This document shows positions 28,811 to 37,121 of a DNA stretch of 50,601 nucleotides, piece by piece. The notes under the pieces were generated by a model. It saw only the letters and a list, made by a program, of their open reading frames with translations, ran no database searches and was not told the origin of the DNA. Within the stretch, counting starts at the first letter, position 1. Each line of letters starts with the position of its first letter. The stretch comes from Chloroflexota bacterium (GTDB taxonomy: Bacteria > Chloroflexota > Anaerolineae > CG2-30-64-16), in the NCBI GenBank assembly GCA_016876015.1, contig VGOD01000016.1, forward strand, positions 1 to 50,601, read 5' to 3'. Made by a program: the position numbers and the translations under genes.

Positions 28811-29572
28811 ATGCAAAACAGACTCTTGCGCAGGCCAATACTGATTTCGCTGGGGATGTTGTTCTTGGCGATGCTCGCTTGCGGCGGCTTTCAGGTGCGG
28901 GTGACGCCCACCCTGACGCCGCCGCCGACTGCCACTACGCCGCCGACGCCGGGGCCCGTGGCAACGACTCCGGCGCCCACCACGACGGCCGTTCGGCTGA
29001 CGCCGATTCCGACAACCGCGCCCAGTCCGACTGCCACAGCCGCCAAACCCGGGTTGGCCGTCGGGAAGAGTGCACGCGTCTCGGCCAGCGGCGGGGTCAA
29101 CGTGCGCGAAAAGGCCACCACTGCGTCGAAGTTGTTGGGCAAGCTGGATCCGGGCGTGATCGTCACCATCAGCGCCGGCCCGACCACGGCCGATGATTAT
29201 ACATGGTGGCAGGTGGACAATGGCAAGGGACTGGTGGGTTGGGTCGCAGCAGGCACCAGGGATGACCCGTGGTTGCAGCCCGAAACCGGCAGCGGCGCGG
29301 CTGCGGGCGGCGGCAAGCTGGTGAATCGGTCGGTGCGCCTGGGCGACCGCGTGCAGGTGACGACCGATGATCGCGTGTTGACCGTGCGGGAGACTGCGGG
29401 GAAAGACGGGCTGGCAGTGGCGCGCGCGGTCCCTGGCACCCAGTTCACCGTGCGCGGCGGCCCGGTGCGTCAAGATGGCTATCTGTGGTGGCAGCTCGAA
29501 GGGGAGCAGGTCAGGGGTTGGGCCGCCGAGGGCGAGGAAGGCGATCGCTGGCTGACGCCGGTGGAGCCGTAG
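28811..29572 (+). CDS. Lipoprotein with two SH3-like domains
   Basis: 253 aa. The signal peptide ends in a lipobox (LAMLAC/GG, Cys at about residue 24), so the protein is predicted to be lipid-anchored. A Pro/Thr linker spans about 30-77. Bacterial SH3 domain 1 (about 85-150: SGGVNVREKATTASKLLGKLDPG...WWQVDNGKGLVGWVA) and domain 2 (about 172-250: LTVRETAG...WWQLEGEQVRGWAAEG) follow. Both keep the 'R......G.....G......W..V.....GWV' pattern. Probable cell-wall or surface binding. It lies 15 bases after argS in the same orientation, and its stop is followed by AT-rich repeat-like DNA (29573-29605). Confidence 0.85.
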   Translation: MQNRLLRRPILISLGMLFLAMLACGGFQVRVTPTLTPPPTATTPPTPGPVATTPAPTTTAVRLTPIPTTAPSPTATAAKPGLAVGKSARVSASGGVNVREKATTASKLLGKLDPGVIVTISAGPTTADDYTWWQVDNGKGLVGWVAAGTRDDPWLQPETGSGAAAGGGKLVNRSVRLGDRVQVTTDDRVLTVRETAGKDGLAVARAVPGTQFTVRGGPVRQDGYLWWQLEGEQVRGWAAEGEEGDRWLTPVEP

Positions 29573-29626
29573 GGATTTCTGATTTCTGATTTTGGATTTG
29601 CGATGGTTGGCGAGACGCAAGGAGTT

Positions 29627-31813
29627 CTATCGCAGCCGAGCGGCGCGGTACACCACGAACAGTGGCTGGCCGCTCCGGTCGGCGAAGCGGATTTCCTCGC
29701 GCAGCTCAGCCCCCTGTTGTCGCGCCAGGGCCGCCAGCGCCTCCACCCGGCCGCGAAAGATGGTCGCCTCGGGTGCGTGGGCCAGGTAGACATAGGCCGG
29801 ATTGTCGAGGAATGGCCGCACGCGGCCGGCGAAGCCTGGGTCGGCCGCGTCCACTGCGCCGTAGCCGAACGCCTCGATGGGGTTGACCCGGCCGGCCGTC
29901 AGAAAACGCACCTGGGCATCCATGCCCCAATCCAACGCCAGCGGCGCGCTCAGCCCGCCCCGCTCCAGGTACTCGGCCAGGCGATTGATCGCGTCTGAGT
30001 GCGATGCGAGCCCGCCGGACGCGGTCAGGCTGCGATGATACCGTAGCGTCGTCCACAGATCGCCGCCAGCCCATAGCAGGATGAGGCCGATCGCTAGTAT
30101 GCCTGTGCTGAAAATGGTCCACCGCTCAGGTCTCGACGCTGTGCGAATCCCCCTTGCAGGATCAGCCGGTTTCTGCCGCCGACCACCAAACCGGCTAAAG
30201 CCGCGAATCTTCTGCTGTGGCCGGTCTGCGACCGAGCCACCTCGTACCATGCCACAGCGGGCACGGTCAGGAGACCGGCCCGAGCAGCGAGGGATGTTTT
30301 CATCCCCCGTGGCTTTTCTACATTGATCTGTGCCGGCCAGCGGAGCGGGGCCCGAGCAGCGAGGGATGTTTTCATCCCCCGTGGCGCCGGCCGCGGCATG
30401 AGCGACTGTCCTGAACACAACCGCCCGCCGGTCATTGCGAGGGGAGCGAAGCAATCTCCATCGCCCTTCGCCCCACCACCATCCCCCCGCCAGCCCGCCA
30501 GCCAGCGGCGGCAGCGGCGCGAGAAGCGCGTAGTGTGTGATGAACAGGTCGCTTACCGTGAACGCGCTCTGCACCACGATCAGCGCCAGCAGGCCGATCG
30601 GCAGCAGGCAAGCCGGACAGCCGAGTAACAAGCGGCTCCTCGCTCCGATCCATCTGCTGATCCACGCGGCGCTTGCCCCGGCGGTCAGCGCGGCCGCCAG
30701 CCACGGCGCCCACCCGTTGGCGTAGACGCCCCCCAGATACCAGAAGTGATCCCCGCGCAAGAGCGTGCGCACCTGGCCCAACCGCGTGAGCAGATTCGGC
30801 AGATAGGCGCGATTGTCCACGCCATAGTAGGAATGGCCCAGGTTGCCGAAAATCGAGGCCACTGTCCCGCCGGTGTGCAGGTTGAAGATCACCAGCGGGA
30901 TGAGCGGGATGACAAAGCAAAGCGCGGCGATCAACCAGAGCAGGCCGGCGCGCCGCATCGTGCGCAGGGCGCGAGGATTTGCGCTGCGTGCCTCGTCGCG
31001 CTCTGTGTGAGCCGTCTTCCGCCATCTTTCCCATGCCCACGCCGCCGCGGCCACGATCACCAACGCGCCGATCGCCCACACAAAGAGTAGTTTGACATAA
31101 ATACCAAGCCCCCACAGAAAGGCGGTCAGCCACAGGTCGGCCGGCCGGCGGCGCGCCCACCAGCGCAGCCCTGTGAGCAGGCTGAGCATGAAGATCAGCG
31201 CGGTGAGGTTCGTGACGAAGATTCCCTGCCGGCTCCAGAAGACGAACGATGGATTGACGGCCAATAGCAGGGCCGACGCCATCGCGGCGCCGCGGCCGCC
31301 GAGCCGCCACGCCACGCGCCAGGTCGCCGCCAGGGTCAGGGCCGCGATAAGCAGCGGCAGCGAGCGCAGCGCCGCAACGTTGATCCCGCCCATCGCCAGG
31401 AACGGGAGCGCCAGCAGCACGTTCAGCGCGCCGATGTAGTCCTGCACCATCAGCGGCAGCCGCCACGGTCCGATCTGCATGGCGGCGTCTCGGAAGGCTA
31501 TGACGGGCTGGCCGATCAGGAGTTGGGCGGCGTTCAGGCCTGCTTCCTTCGCTTCGTCGTAGTGCAAGCCGGGCAGCGAAAGCTGGTAGGATGCGCAGGC
31601 CAGGAAGAGGCCGAGCGCGATCAGGAGGGGGAGAAGATCGGCGACGACGGTTCTGAGAATAGCCCACCAAGTGCCAGGCACTTCCGAAGCGCCTGGCACT
31701 TGGTGGGTTTCTAATCGTTGGGCTTCCTTGCTCTGGGCGGGTCCGTGACCCGCCGCCGGTTCACGGACCCGGCGAGAGCAACGGCGTCTCTGCGTGTCCT
31801 CTTCATCGTGCAT
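29627..31813 (-). CDS. GT39/ArnT-like membrane glycosyltransferase with repeat-derived insertion
   Basis: 728 aa as read from ATG 31813. The conserved start of the fold is LLPLLIALGLFLACASYQL then LPGLHYDEAKEAGLNAAQLL; the DE pair in the first periplasmic loop is the GT39/PMT-type catalytic motif. About eleven hydrophobic segments follow. GT39-like enzymes move sugars from polyprenyl carriers to protein or lipid; the acceptor is unknown. Two oddities are visible. The first 50 residues are encoded by two palindromes (31663-31707, 31739-31770), so the native start is probably near TWWAILRTV. Residues of about 452-566 (bases 30115-30460) are Arg/Gly-rich, contain GDENIPRCSG twice and interrupt hydrophobic sequence. 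That stretch is translated repeat DNA in an otherwise normal enzyme, probably as an extramembrane loop. Confidence 0.8.
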   Translation of the reverse strand: MHDEEDTQRRRCSRRVREPAAGHGPAQSKEAQRLETHQVPGASEVPGTWWAILRTVVADLLPLLIALGLFLACASYQLSLPGLHYDEAKEAGLNAAQLLIGQPVIAFRDAAMQIGPWRLPLMVQDYIGALNVLLALPFLAMGGINVAALRSLPLLIAALTLAATWRVAWRLGGRGAAMASALLLAVNPSFVFWSRQGIFVTNLTALIFMLSLLTGLRWWARRRPADLWLTAFLWGLGIYVKLLFVWAIGALVIVAAAAWAWERWRKTAHTERDEARSANPRALRTMRRAGLLWLIAALCFVIPLIPLVIFNLHTGGTVASIFGNLGHSYYGVDNRAYLPNLLTRLGQVRTLLRGDHFWYLGGVYANGWAPWLAAALTAGASAAWISRWIGARSRLLLGCPACLLPIGLLALIVVQSAFTVSDLFITHYALLAPLPPLAGGLAGGWWWGEGRWRLLRSPRNDRRAVVFRTVAHAAAGATGDENIPRCSGPAPLAGTDQCRKATGDENIPRCSGRSPDRARCGMVRGGSVADRPQQKIRGFSRFGGRRQKPADPARGIRTASRPERWTIFSTGILAIGLILLWAGGDLWTTLRYHRSLTASGGLASHSDAINRLAEYLERGGLSAPLALDWGMDAQVRFLTAGRVNPIEAFGYGAVDAADPGFAGRVRPFLDNPAYVYLAHAPEATIFRGRVEALAALARQQGAELREEIRFADRSGQPLFVVYRAARLR
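30115..30460. repeat. Composite of dispersed repeats inside the glycosyltransferase gene
   Basis: Contains an AGCCGGTTT...AAACCGGCTAAAGCC palindrome (30164-30201) and two exact 35-bp direct repeats (30279-30313 and 30351-30385, each containing GGGATGTTTTCATCCC). It also holds a half-palindrome GTCATTGCGAGG...AAGCAATCTCC (30431-30459). The direct repeats are 72 bases apart and encode the same peptide. Edges are approximate. Confidence 0.8.
31663..31770. repeat. Two palindromes in the 5' part of the glycosyltransferase frame
   Basis: CCCACCAAGTGCCAGGC (31663-31679) is perfectly mirrored at 31691-31707. GGGTCCGTGA (31739-31748) is mirrored by TCACGGACCC (31761-31770). Both are inside the annotated frame but upstream of the conserved protein region. 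They may be mobile palindromes or transcript structures of the real 5' untranslated region. Confidence 0.8.
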
Positions 31814-31856
31814 CGTGTATCCCCGTGCGCGTCACGCCGACCTGGCAGGGCTGGCG

Positions 31857-33083
31857 TCAACGCGCCAGCAGCGCCACATCTGCGATCAGGCTTTCGTAGT
31901 CGTGGCCCGACGCATAGATCGTGATGGAGTTGATGCGCGCGGGCCGGTTGTCGCGCAGCCGTTCGAACAGGTTGGGTGACTCGAAGGTGTACCACACGCC
32001 CAGAGGGATCTTGTGCCCCGCCGGCAGCTTCCATGGACTGCCGGTTGGCAGATCGAGATAGTAGAAGCCCTGATACCAGTGCAGGTCCTTGTTGCCGTAG
32101 ATATCGGTATATTGGATGTCCACCATGACGGGGTATTCCGAGGCCAGGTAGCCGCCGCCGGGAACGCTCTGGTAGCGCAACAGCAGGTCAAACCGCAGCG
32201 CCAGGCTTTCGTAGCCCTGCACATCGCGATCGAGGATCTGTTGGACGCCGACCCGGTTGGGCGCGCCGTCTTCGGTGCGCCGCGTGAAGCGCACCGCGCG
32301 GCGCGCGCCGTCTGTCTCGGTGGTGATCTCGCCGGGCTCGCGGCCGGGTTCGGTCTCGATCACCTGACGCCAGGCGGGCGCCAGGTTGCCGCCGAATTCG
32401 CCATTCAGCACCAGGTTCAGGGCGCCCGGCACCGGCAGGCTGGGCGGCCGGCCTGCGATGATGCTGGATCGCTCGCCGCTGTTGACCGTAACCTCGGTGT
32501 TGGCCGCCAGCACGTGCGCCACGCCGGCGCGAGCGCGCACCTGCGTCTCCTGGCCTTCGATGAGAACGTCGAAGGCGCCTACGCCGAACGAGATACGGCC
32601 GTGAGGCGTGCTCAACACTGCCTGGATGCCGCGGCCGCCGGCGCTCTGCGTGCGGATCAGGGCCCGGCCGCGCATCAATTCGAGAACGATGCGATTCGGG
32701 TCGCTGCTCAGTCCGAAACGGGGGGTGCGCGCCCGTTCCAGGCGCAGCGTCGTATCCTGCAGCATCTGGATCGTGGCGACGATTTGCACGCCGCTCTCGT
32801 CGGCCGCGATGGTCAGCAGCGCCTGGGCGGTGTTGTCGGTGACGATCAGGCTCCCCTCGGTTACCGGCCGGCGTTCGGTGACGGCGGCCGGCTCGCGCGC
32901 TCCCGCCGCCTGCAACTGCACGGTCCCGGCCGTCGCGGCCAACCACGTCTGTTCGGGCCGGGTGCTGTGCAAGATGAAGCTGCGCAGACCCAGCGGCACG
33001 GCCACAGTCAGCACACAGCACGCGATGAAGTTGCCGATCAGGATGATCCACGCGATGCCTTGCGGGTTCTGACGCCAGTGCAT
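31857..33083 (-). CDS. Membrane-anchored FecR-like protein
   Basis: 408 aa. Short cytoplasmic N-terminus (MHWRQNPQG), one membrane segment (IAWIILIGNFIACCVLTVAVPLGL), then an exported domain. Residues about 45-220 have FecR-type features: GTVQLQ at its start, 'RRPVTEGSLIVTDNTAQALLTI', 'RIVLELMRGRALIRTQ' and 'VLAANTEVTVNSGE'. The C-terminal half (about 225-408: NLVLNGEFGGNLAPAW...) looks like a carbohydrate-binding-type beta-sandwich, including WYTFESPNLFE and INSITIYASGHDYES. No sigma-factor gene is adjacent, so a signalling role is not implied. The start is four bases from the stop of the TPR gene, indicating an operon. Confidence 0.75.
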   Translation of the reverse strand: MHWRQNPQGIAWIILIGNFIACCVLTVAVPLGLRSFILHSTRPEQTWLAATAGTVQLQAAGAREPAAVTERRPVTEGSLIVTDNTAQALLTIAADESGVQIVATIQMLQDTTLRLERARTPRFGLSSDPNRIVLELMRGRALIRTQSAGGRGIQAVLSTPHGRISFGVGAFDVLIEGQETQVRARAGVAHVLAANTEVTVNSGERSSIIAGRPPSLPVPGALNLVLNGEFGGNLAPAWRQVIETEPGREPGEITTETDGARRAVRFTRRTEDGAPNRVGVQQILDRDVQGYESLALRFDLLLRYQSVPGGGYLASEYPVMVDIQYTDIYGNKDLHWYQGFYYLDLPTGSPWKLPAGHKIPLGVWYTFESPNLFERLRDNRPARINSITIYASGHDYESLIADVALLAR

Positions 33084-33086
33084 GAT

Positions 33087-33698
33087 CTACTCCGCTGATG
33101 GGGCGTCCACGGGGGCGGCCGGCTCGGCTGCCTCGGCCCGGTCCAGCTCATCCAGAAAGCGCCGCGCGTCCCGATCATGCGGATCGGTCTCCAACGCGGC
33201 ATAGAAATGGGCTGCGGCGCGCAGCTTGTCGTTGCGCTCCAGATAGATCAGCCCCAGGTTGTAGTGGACGTTGGCCGCGCGCGGATCGAGCTCGAGCGCC
33301 TTCTCGTAAGCCCGGATGGCCTTGTCCTGGCGCTCGGCCGTGGAAAAGGGCAGCTTGCCCAGGTAGGCTGCCGCCAGGTTCGCCCAGATCTGCGCGTTGT
33401 GCGGCTCCAACTGTGCGGCTCGTTCGAGGACCGGCGTGGCGCGCCCGTGCCGGCCCTGGAGGATGTACGCGCCGCCCAGGTTGATCGCGGCGGCGACGTT
33501 GTTGGGGTCAAGCTCGACAGCTTCCGTAAGGTGGGCGACAGCTTCGCCCGGCCGTTTGGCCGCCAACAGACCGGCCGCCTCGCCCACCAGCCGGCGGACG
33601 CGTTCGGCGCGATCGGGCGCGGCGGCAGCGGGCTGAGGTTGAGTGCGCTCTTGCGAACGCAACGTCTTGGGGAGCTGAGGCTTGCGGGGCTTACCCAT
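33087..33698 (-). CDS. TPR-repeat protein
   Basis: 203 aa. A basic, Gln/Pro-rich N-terminus (about 1-30) precedes four to five tetratricopeptide repeats: AAGLLAAKRPGEAVAHLTEAVELDPNN, AAINLGGAYILQGRHGRATPVLERAAQLEPHN, a third with FSTAERQDKAIRAYEKALELDPRA and a fourth with VHYNLGLIYLERNDKLRAAAHFYAALETDPHD (quoted in part). An Ala/Glu tail follows. TPRs mediate protein contacts; no catalytic part. It is cotranscribed with the FecR-like gene (three bases apart), so it may assist that protein or the glycosyltransferase further downstream. Confidence 0.85.
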   Translation of the reverse strand: MGKPRKPQLPKTLRSQERTQPQPAAAAPDRAERVRRLVGEAAGLLAAKRPGEAVAHLTEAVELDPNNVAAAINLGGAYILQGRHGRATPVLERAAQLEPHNAQIWANLAAAYLGKLPFSTAERQDKAIRAYEKALELDPRAANVHYNLGLIYLERNDKLRAAAHFYAALETDPHDRDARRFLDELDRAEAAEPAAPVDAPSAE

Positions 33699-33792
33699 GC
33701 ATCATCTCACGTGGAACGGCTGGCTGAGATCTAGAACGTCGGTCAAGTAATGCTATCGGGCGGCTAGAAACCGCTGCAACCAGCGCAAAGCC

Positions 33793-33820
33793 GATCCTTC
33801 GACAAGCTCAGGACAGGCTC
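33793..33820. repeat. Dispersed repeat of the GATCCTTCGACAAGCTCAG family
   Basis: Sits in the 210-base gap 33699-33908, which holds no gene. GATCCTTCGACAAGCTCAGG also occurs at 49341-49360 inside the integrase (last base differs) and in diverged inverse form at 48816-48836 (CCTGAGCGCAGCCGAAGGATC). Further palindromic bits (CAGTCGCC...GGGCGACTTCG) follow at 33837-33853. Confidence 0.7.
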
Positions 33821-33908
33821 TTCGTCGGCTGAATTCAGTCGCCGCAGGGCGACTTCGCAGGGGTTGCAGCGACCTCGGTCGCCCGTGACGGCTTACTTGA
33901 CCGGTGCT

Positions 33909-34814
33909 CTAGTGCAGCCAGCTCAGCAGGGCCGTGACGGTCAAGAGACTCGTCAACGACGAGACCAGGACTGCGCCGGCTACCAGGTTCGGCTCGGTGT
34001 TGTAGCGACTGGCTATGATGCTGGCCATGACGGCCGTCGGCACGGCCGACTGCACCACGCCGACCTGCCGCGTGAGGCCGGTCAGCCCCAGCAGGCTGGC
34101 CAGCGCCAGCGCGATCAGCGGCGAGATGATCAGCCGCAGCGGTGTGGCGATTCCGATCAAACGCCAGTGACGCGGGTCGAGTGGCAGCGCGGCGAGCTGC
34201 ATCCCCAGCACCACCTGCATCGTGGGCACAGCCGCCCGGCCAGAAAGCTCCAGCGCCCGCGCCAGCGGCAGCGGCAGACTCCAGCCCGTCTGCTGCAGCA
34301 TGATGCCCAGGGGCACGGCGTAGAGCGCGGGGTTGCGGAAGACCTGCGCCAGCGATTGCCATGCGCTGGCCCGGCCACGCGCCGCGATGTAAACGCCTAA
34401 CGAGTTGAGCATCAGGTTGTCGGTCACATAGCACAAGGCCGCCAGCGCCAGCCCGTCCGCGCCAAACGCGTATTCGTTGACCGACATGCCGTAGTTGCCG
34501 GAGTTGGCGAACGCGGTCGCCAACACGAACGCACTGCTGGCCGTACCTGACAGACGGGCGCGCCCAGCCAGGCCGCGTGTCAGCGGAACCATCAGCACAT
34601 AGGTCAGCAGTTTCAGCAGCGCCAGCCGTCCCAACAGGTCGGGCGTCACCGAGGAATTGGCCAGAGCCGTGAAGACCAGGCAAGGGTTGAACAGGTAGAA
34701 CGTCACCCGCGCCAGCGGCGACGGGTCCAACCGGCCGTGCCGCCCGAGCACGTATCCCGCGCCCGCCACCAGGACGATCGGCAACAACACCGTGCCGAAG
34801 ATGTGCAGGAACAT
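33909..34814 (-). CDS. AEC (auxin efflux carrier)-family transporter
   Basis: 301 aa with about ten hydrophobic segments in the 5+5 arrangement of AEC permeases. It begins MFLHIFGTVLLPIVLVAGAGYVLG and includes the family hallmarks NPCLVF in TM2, AFANSGNYGMSV (the N-S-G-N-Y-G substrate/helix-break region) and 'QSAVPTAVMASIIASRYN' near the end. Family members export organic acids or similar anions; the substrate cannot be told. Its ATG directly abuts the stop of the HEAT-repeat gene, so translation is probably coupled. Confidence 0.88.
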   Translation of the reverse strand: MFLHIFGTVLLPIVLVAGAGYVLGRHGRLDPSPLARVTFYLFNPCLVFTALANSSVTPDLLGRLALLKLLTYVLMVPLTRGLAGRARLSGTASSAFVLATAFANSGNYGMSVNEYAFGADGLALAALCYVTDNLMLNSLGVYIAARGRASAWQSLAQVFRNPALYAVPLGIMLQQTGWSLPLPLARALELSGRAAVPTMQVVLGMQLAALPLDPRHWRLIGIATPLRLIISPLIALALASLLGLTGLTRQVGVVQSAVPTAVMASIIASRYNTEPNLVAGAVLVSSLTSLLTVTALLSWLH

Positions 34815-35990
34815 CTATCTCAAATCCGCATCGTCGTCATAGAGGTCTTCTGCGTCTCTGCCATCCTCGTCGTCGAGCCAATCCTCCTCGCCAAAGACTT
34901 GATCGAACTCGTCGTCCGCCAGCTCCTCGTCGTCCAGGTCATCGTAGTCGATGGCGCCGGCGCTTTCATCTAGATCGTCGTACTCCGCGCCATCCGGCGC
35001 GCTTTCATCTTCGTCTTCGTCGTCTGGCCGGCCGCGGCTGCGCGCCGAAAACTGTTCGCGGAGATCCAACAGCGGCTCGTCCAGTTCCTCGCTGTTGAAG
35101 GCCAGCTCTTCCAGGGCTTCGTGGGCCGACTCGACCAGGCGCGGGTCTCCGCTGCGCAAACAGCTCTCCAATGCGCGTCTGGCCTCGCGGCCGCCGATCT
35201 TGCCCAGCGCCAGGGCCGCTGCTTCGCGCACCTGGCCGTCGGGATCATCCAGGAGCCGGATCAATGGCCTGACGGCTGGCGTCAGGGCCAGCTCGCCACA
35301 TGCCACGGCTGCTTCGAAGCGCATAGCGTCTTCGTGGCTGTCCAGTTGCGTCAGCACGAAGCGACTCCACCGCCGGTCGCCGCTGCGGCCCATGGCAAAG
35401 ACTGCGCTCTGGCGCATGAGGGCATCCTCGTCGTAGTACGCGCTGTCCACCAGGTCCTTGACGTAGGCGTGATTGGTATAGACGAGCCCCTCCAGGGCGC
35501 GGCGGCGCACCTCGGTGACCTCGTGGCGGCGAAACCAAGCGGTCCGCAATGCCTCCTCGGCCTGAACCGCGCATTCATCGGCGATCTCGCCCAACGCGCC
35601 CAACAACACGAAACGCCCCAGCGAGATCGCGGCGGCCGCGCGCACCTCGACTGCGGGGTCATCGGCCAGCAGCCGGATGAGAGGCGCGGCCAGGGTGGGC
35701 CGTTCGTCTTCCCAGAGGCCATCTATCGCCAGGCGACGCACTTGCGCATCCGCGTCCGCCAAGAGCTCGCGCAGGAGGGTGTGGAAGTTCAGGTGGATGT
35801 TCACCTCGGCCTGTTCCACTATCACAGTGATCAGCTCCAGCCGGCGTTGGGGGCTGAAGAGCGTCCAGGCCGCGCGGAATTCACCGGCTCGGCTGCGCGG
35901 CACATCGGAGAGATGGACCAGGTTGGTGCCGCGCACCGGCCGGCTCTCGTCGGCCAATTGCTCCAGGACCAGGGTCAGTTCATCCGCCAT
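34815..35990 (-). CDS. HEAT-repeat protein with acidic tail
   Basis: 391 aa. Residues about 60-290 form HEAT/PBS-lyase-type helical repeats: LLADADAQVRRLAIDGL, LLADDPAVEVRAAAAISLGRF, TEVRRRALEGLVY, ALMRQSAVFAMGRSG, LLDDPDGQVREAAALALGKIG, SGDPRLVESAHEALEEL. The last 80 residues are extremely acidic (DDEDEDESAPDG..., DYDDLDDEELADDEFD). Predicted cytosolic scaffold; no catalytic motif. It starts six bases after the zinc-ribbon/LysM gene and ends exactly where the AEC gene begins, so the three are probably one operon. Confidence 0.85.
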   Translation of the reverse strand: MADELTLVLEQLADESRPVRGTNLVHLSDVPRSRAGEFRAAWTLFSPQRRLELITVIVEQAEVNIHLNFHTLLRELLADADAQVRRLAIDGLWEDERPTLAAPLIRLLADDPAVEVRAAAAISLGRFVLLGALGEIADECAVQAEEALRTAWFRRHEVTEVRRRALEGLVYTNHAYVKDLVDSAYYDEDALMRQSAVFAMGRSGDRRWSRFVLTQLDSHEDAMRFEAAVACGELALTPAVRPLIRLLDDPDGQVREAAALALGKIGGREARRALESCLRSGDPRLVESAHEALEELAFNSEELDEPLLDLREQFSARSRGRPDDEDEDESAPDGAEYDDLDESAGAIDYDDLDDEELADDEFDQVFGEEDWLDDEDGRDAEDLYDDDADLR

Positions 35991-35996
35991 CTTTGT

Positions 35997-37118
35997 TCAG
36001 TTCCAGGCCAGGGTTCTGGACGCGCTGGGAGGGCTGAGCGGGACGAACAACTTGCCTCCCTTCCCGTCAGTCGTGACTTGCACGACCGTCACGAACCAGG
36101 TGTAGCGCCGTGCGGGCTGGTCAGCCAGGGCGTGCAGCCACGGCGGCATCCTGATGCTGGTCTGCGGCGTATTCCAGGAGTGTTCCTGCCGCACGCCGTT
36201 GTTGAGATAGCTGACCGTCGCCAGGTATTCCACGCCGGCTGGCAATGGGCCAACCGAACGCCACTGCAATTCGATGAACGCATTCGCGCCGGAGAAGGGC
36301 GTCTGATCGCCGGGACTCTCCAACTCTGGGGCGGGCAAAGCCGGCAGGGGCGTCGCGGTCGGCGGCGCAGGCGTGTTGGTCGGCCTGGGCCGCGGGGTGG
36401 CGCTGGCCGCGACCGTGGCGCCGGCCGGCGGGATGATCAGCTCCTGCCCTATTTGCAGAGTCGTCTCGGCTGTGATCTTGTTGGCCGCGGCGATGGCCTG
36501 CCACGACACGCCGAACTGCACGCCGATGGATTCCAGGGTGTCGCCCGCGCGCACCCGGTGGACCGCCGCGCCGCCCGGGGCCTTCGCCGTGGGCGTGTTG
36601 GTGGCTGTGGCCGGCTGTGTCGCGGTCGCGGTTGGCGTGCTGGTGGCAGCCGGCGCAGGCGACGCCGTGGGCGATGGCGTGGCCGTGGCAGGGGGCGCGG
36701 TAGGTGTGACGGCAAGCGCCAGCGTGACGGCCGTGCCAGGCGGCGTGAATGCGCCAGCCCCGACCGCCGCGGCCGTGGGAGTCGGCAGAGGGGCGAGCAG
36801 CTCGGTGATCTGCACCAGGCCCGTCAGATTGGCGCGGGCTTCGGCCACTGTCTGCCTGAGCGCCTGAACCGGCAGGCGCCCCAGGCCCCACAGCCCGACT
36901 ACCATCGCGATCAGCAGGCCCACCAGCCACAGCCCCCAACGCGGACCAGCCGGCCGCGCGTTGCGGCCGCAGTGCGGGCACATCGCCATGCCCACCGTGA
37001 TGCGGCCGCGACAATAGGCGCACGCGAACGCGCTGGCCTGCCGGCGCTGGCGCGCGCCGCATTCGGGGCACACCAACATGCCCTGATTCAGTCGCGTCCC
37101 ACAACGTTTACAGTACAT
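35997..37118 (-). CDS. Zinc-ribbon, single-pass membrane protein with LysM domain
   Basis: 373 aa. Two zinc ribbons with CxxC pairs open the protein (MYCKRCGTRLNQGMLVCPECG; FACAYCRGRITVGMAMCPHCG). Then come one membrane segment (WGLWLVGLLIAMVVGLWGL, about 61-80) and a long Thr/Pro/Ala linker (about 110-180). A LysM domain follows (about 185-232: HRVRAGDTLESIGVQFGVSWQAIAAANKI...LQIGQELIIP), then a second linker and a C-terminal Ig/FN3-like domain ending SASRTLAWN. The layout is cytoplasmic zinc module to cell-wall-binding module, suggesting an envelope sensor or anchor. Three bases separate it from the M50 protease gene. Confidence 0.88.
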   Translation of the reverse strand: MYCKRCGTRLNQGMLVCPECGARQRRQASAFACAYCRGRITVGMAMCPHCGRNARPAGPRWGLWLVGLLIAMVVGLWGLGRLPVQALRQTVAEARANLTGLVQITELLAPLPTPTAAAVGAGAFTPPGTAVTLALAVTPTAPPATATPSPTASPAPAATSTPTATATQPATATNTPTAKAPGGAAVHRVRAGDTLESIGVQFGVSWQAIAAANKITAETTLQIGQELIIPPAGATVAASATPRPRPTNTPAPPTATPLPALPAPELESPGDQTPFSGANAFIELQWRSVGPLPAGVEYLATVSYLNNGVRQEHSWNTPQTSIRMPPWLHALADQPARRYTWFVTVVQVTTDGKGGKLFVPLSPPSASRTLAWN

Positions 37119-37121
37119 CGG

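Noticed and set aside
30115-30460. Second intein or intron in the glycosyltransferase gene
   Set aside because: No splicing blocks or intron motifs; made of dispersed repeats.
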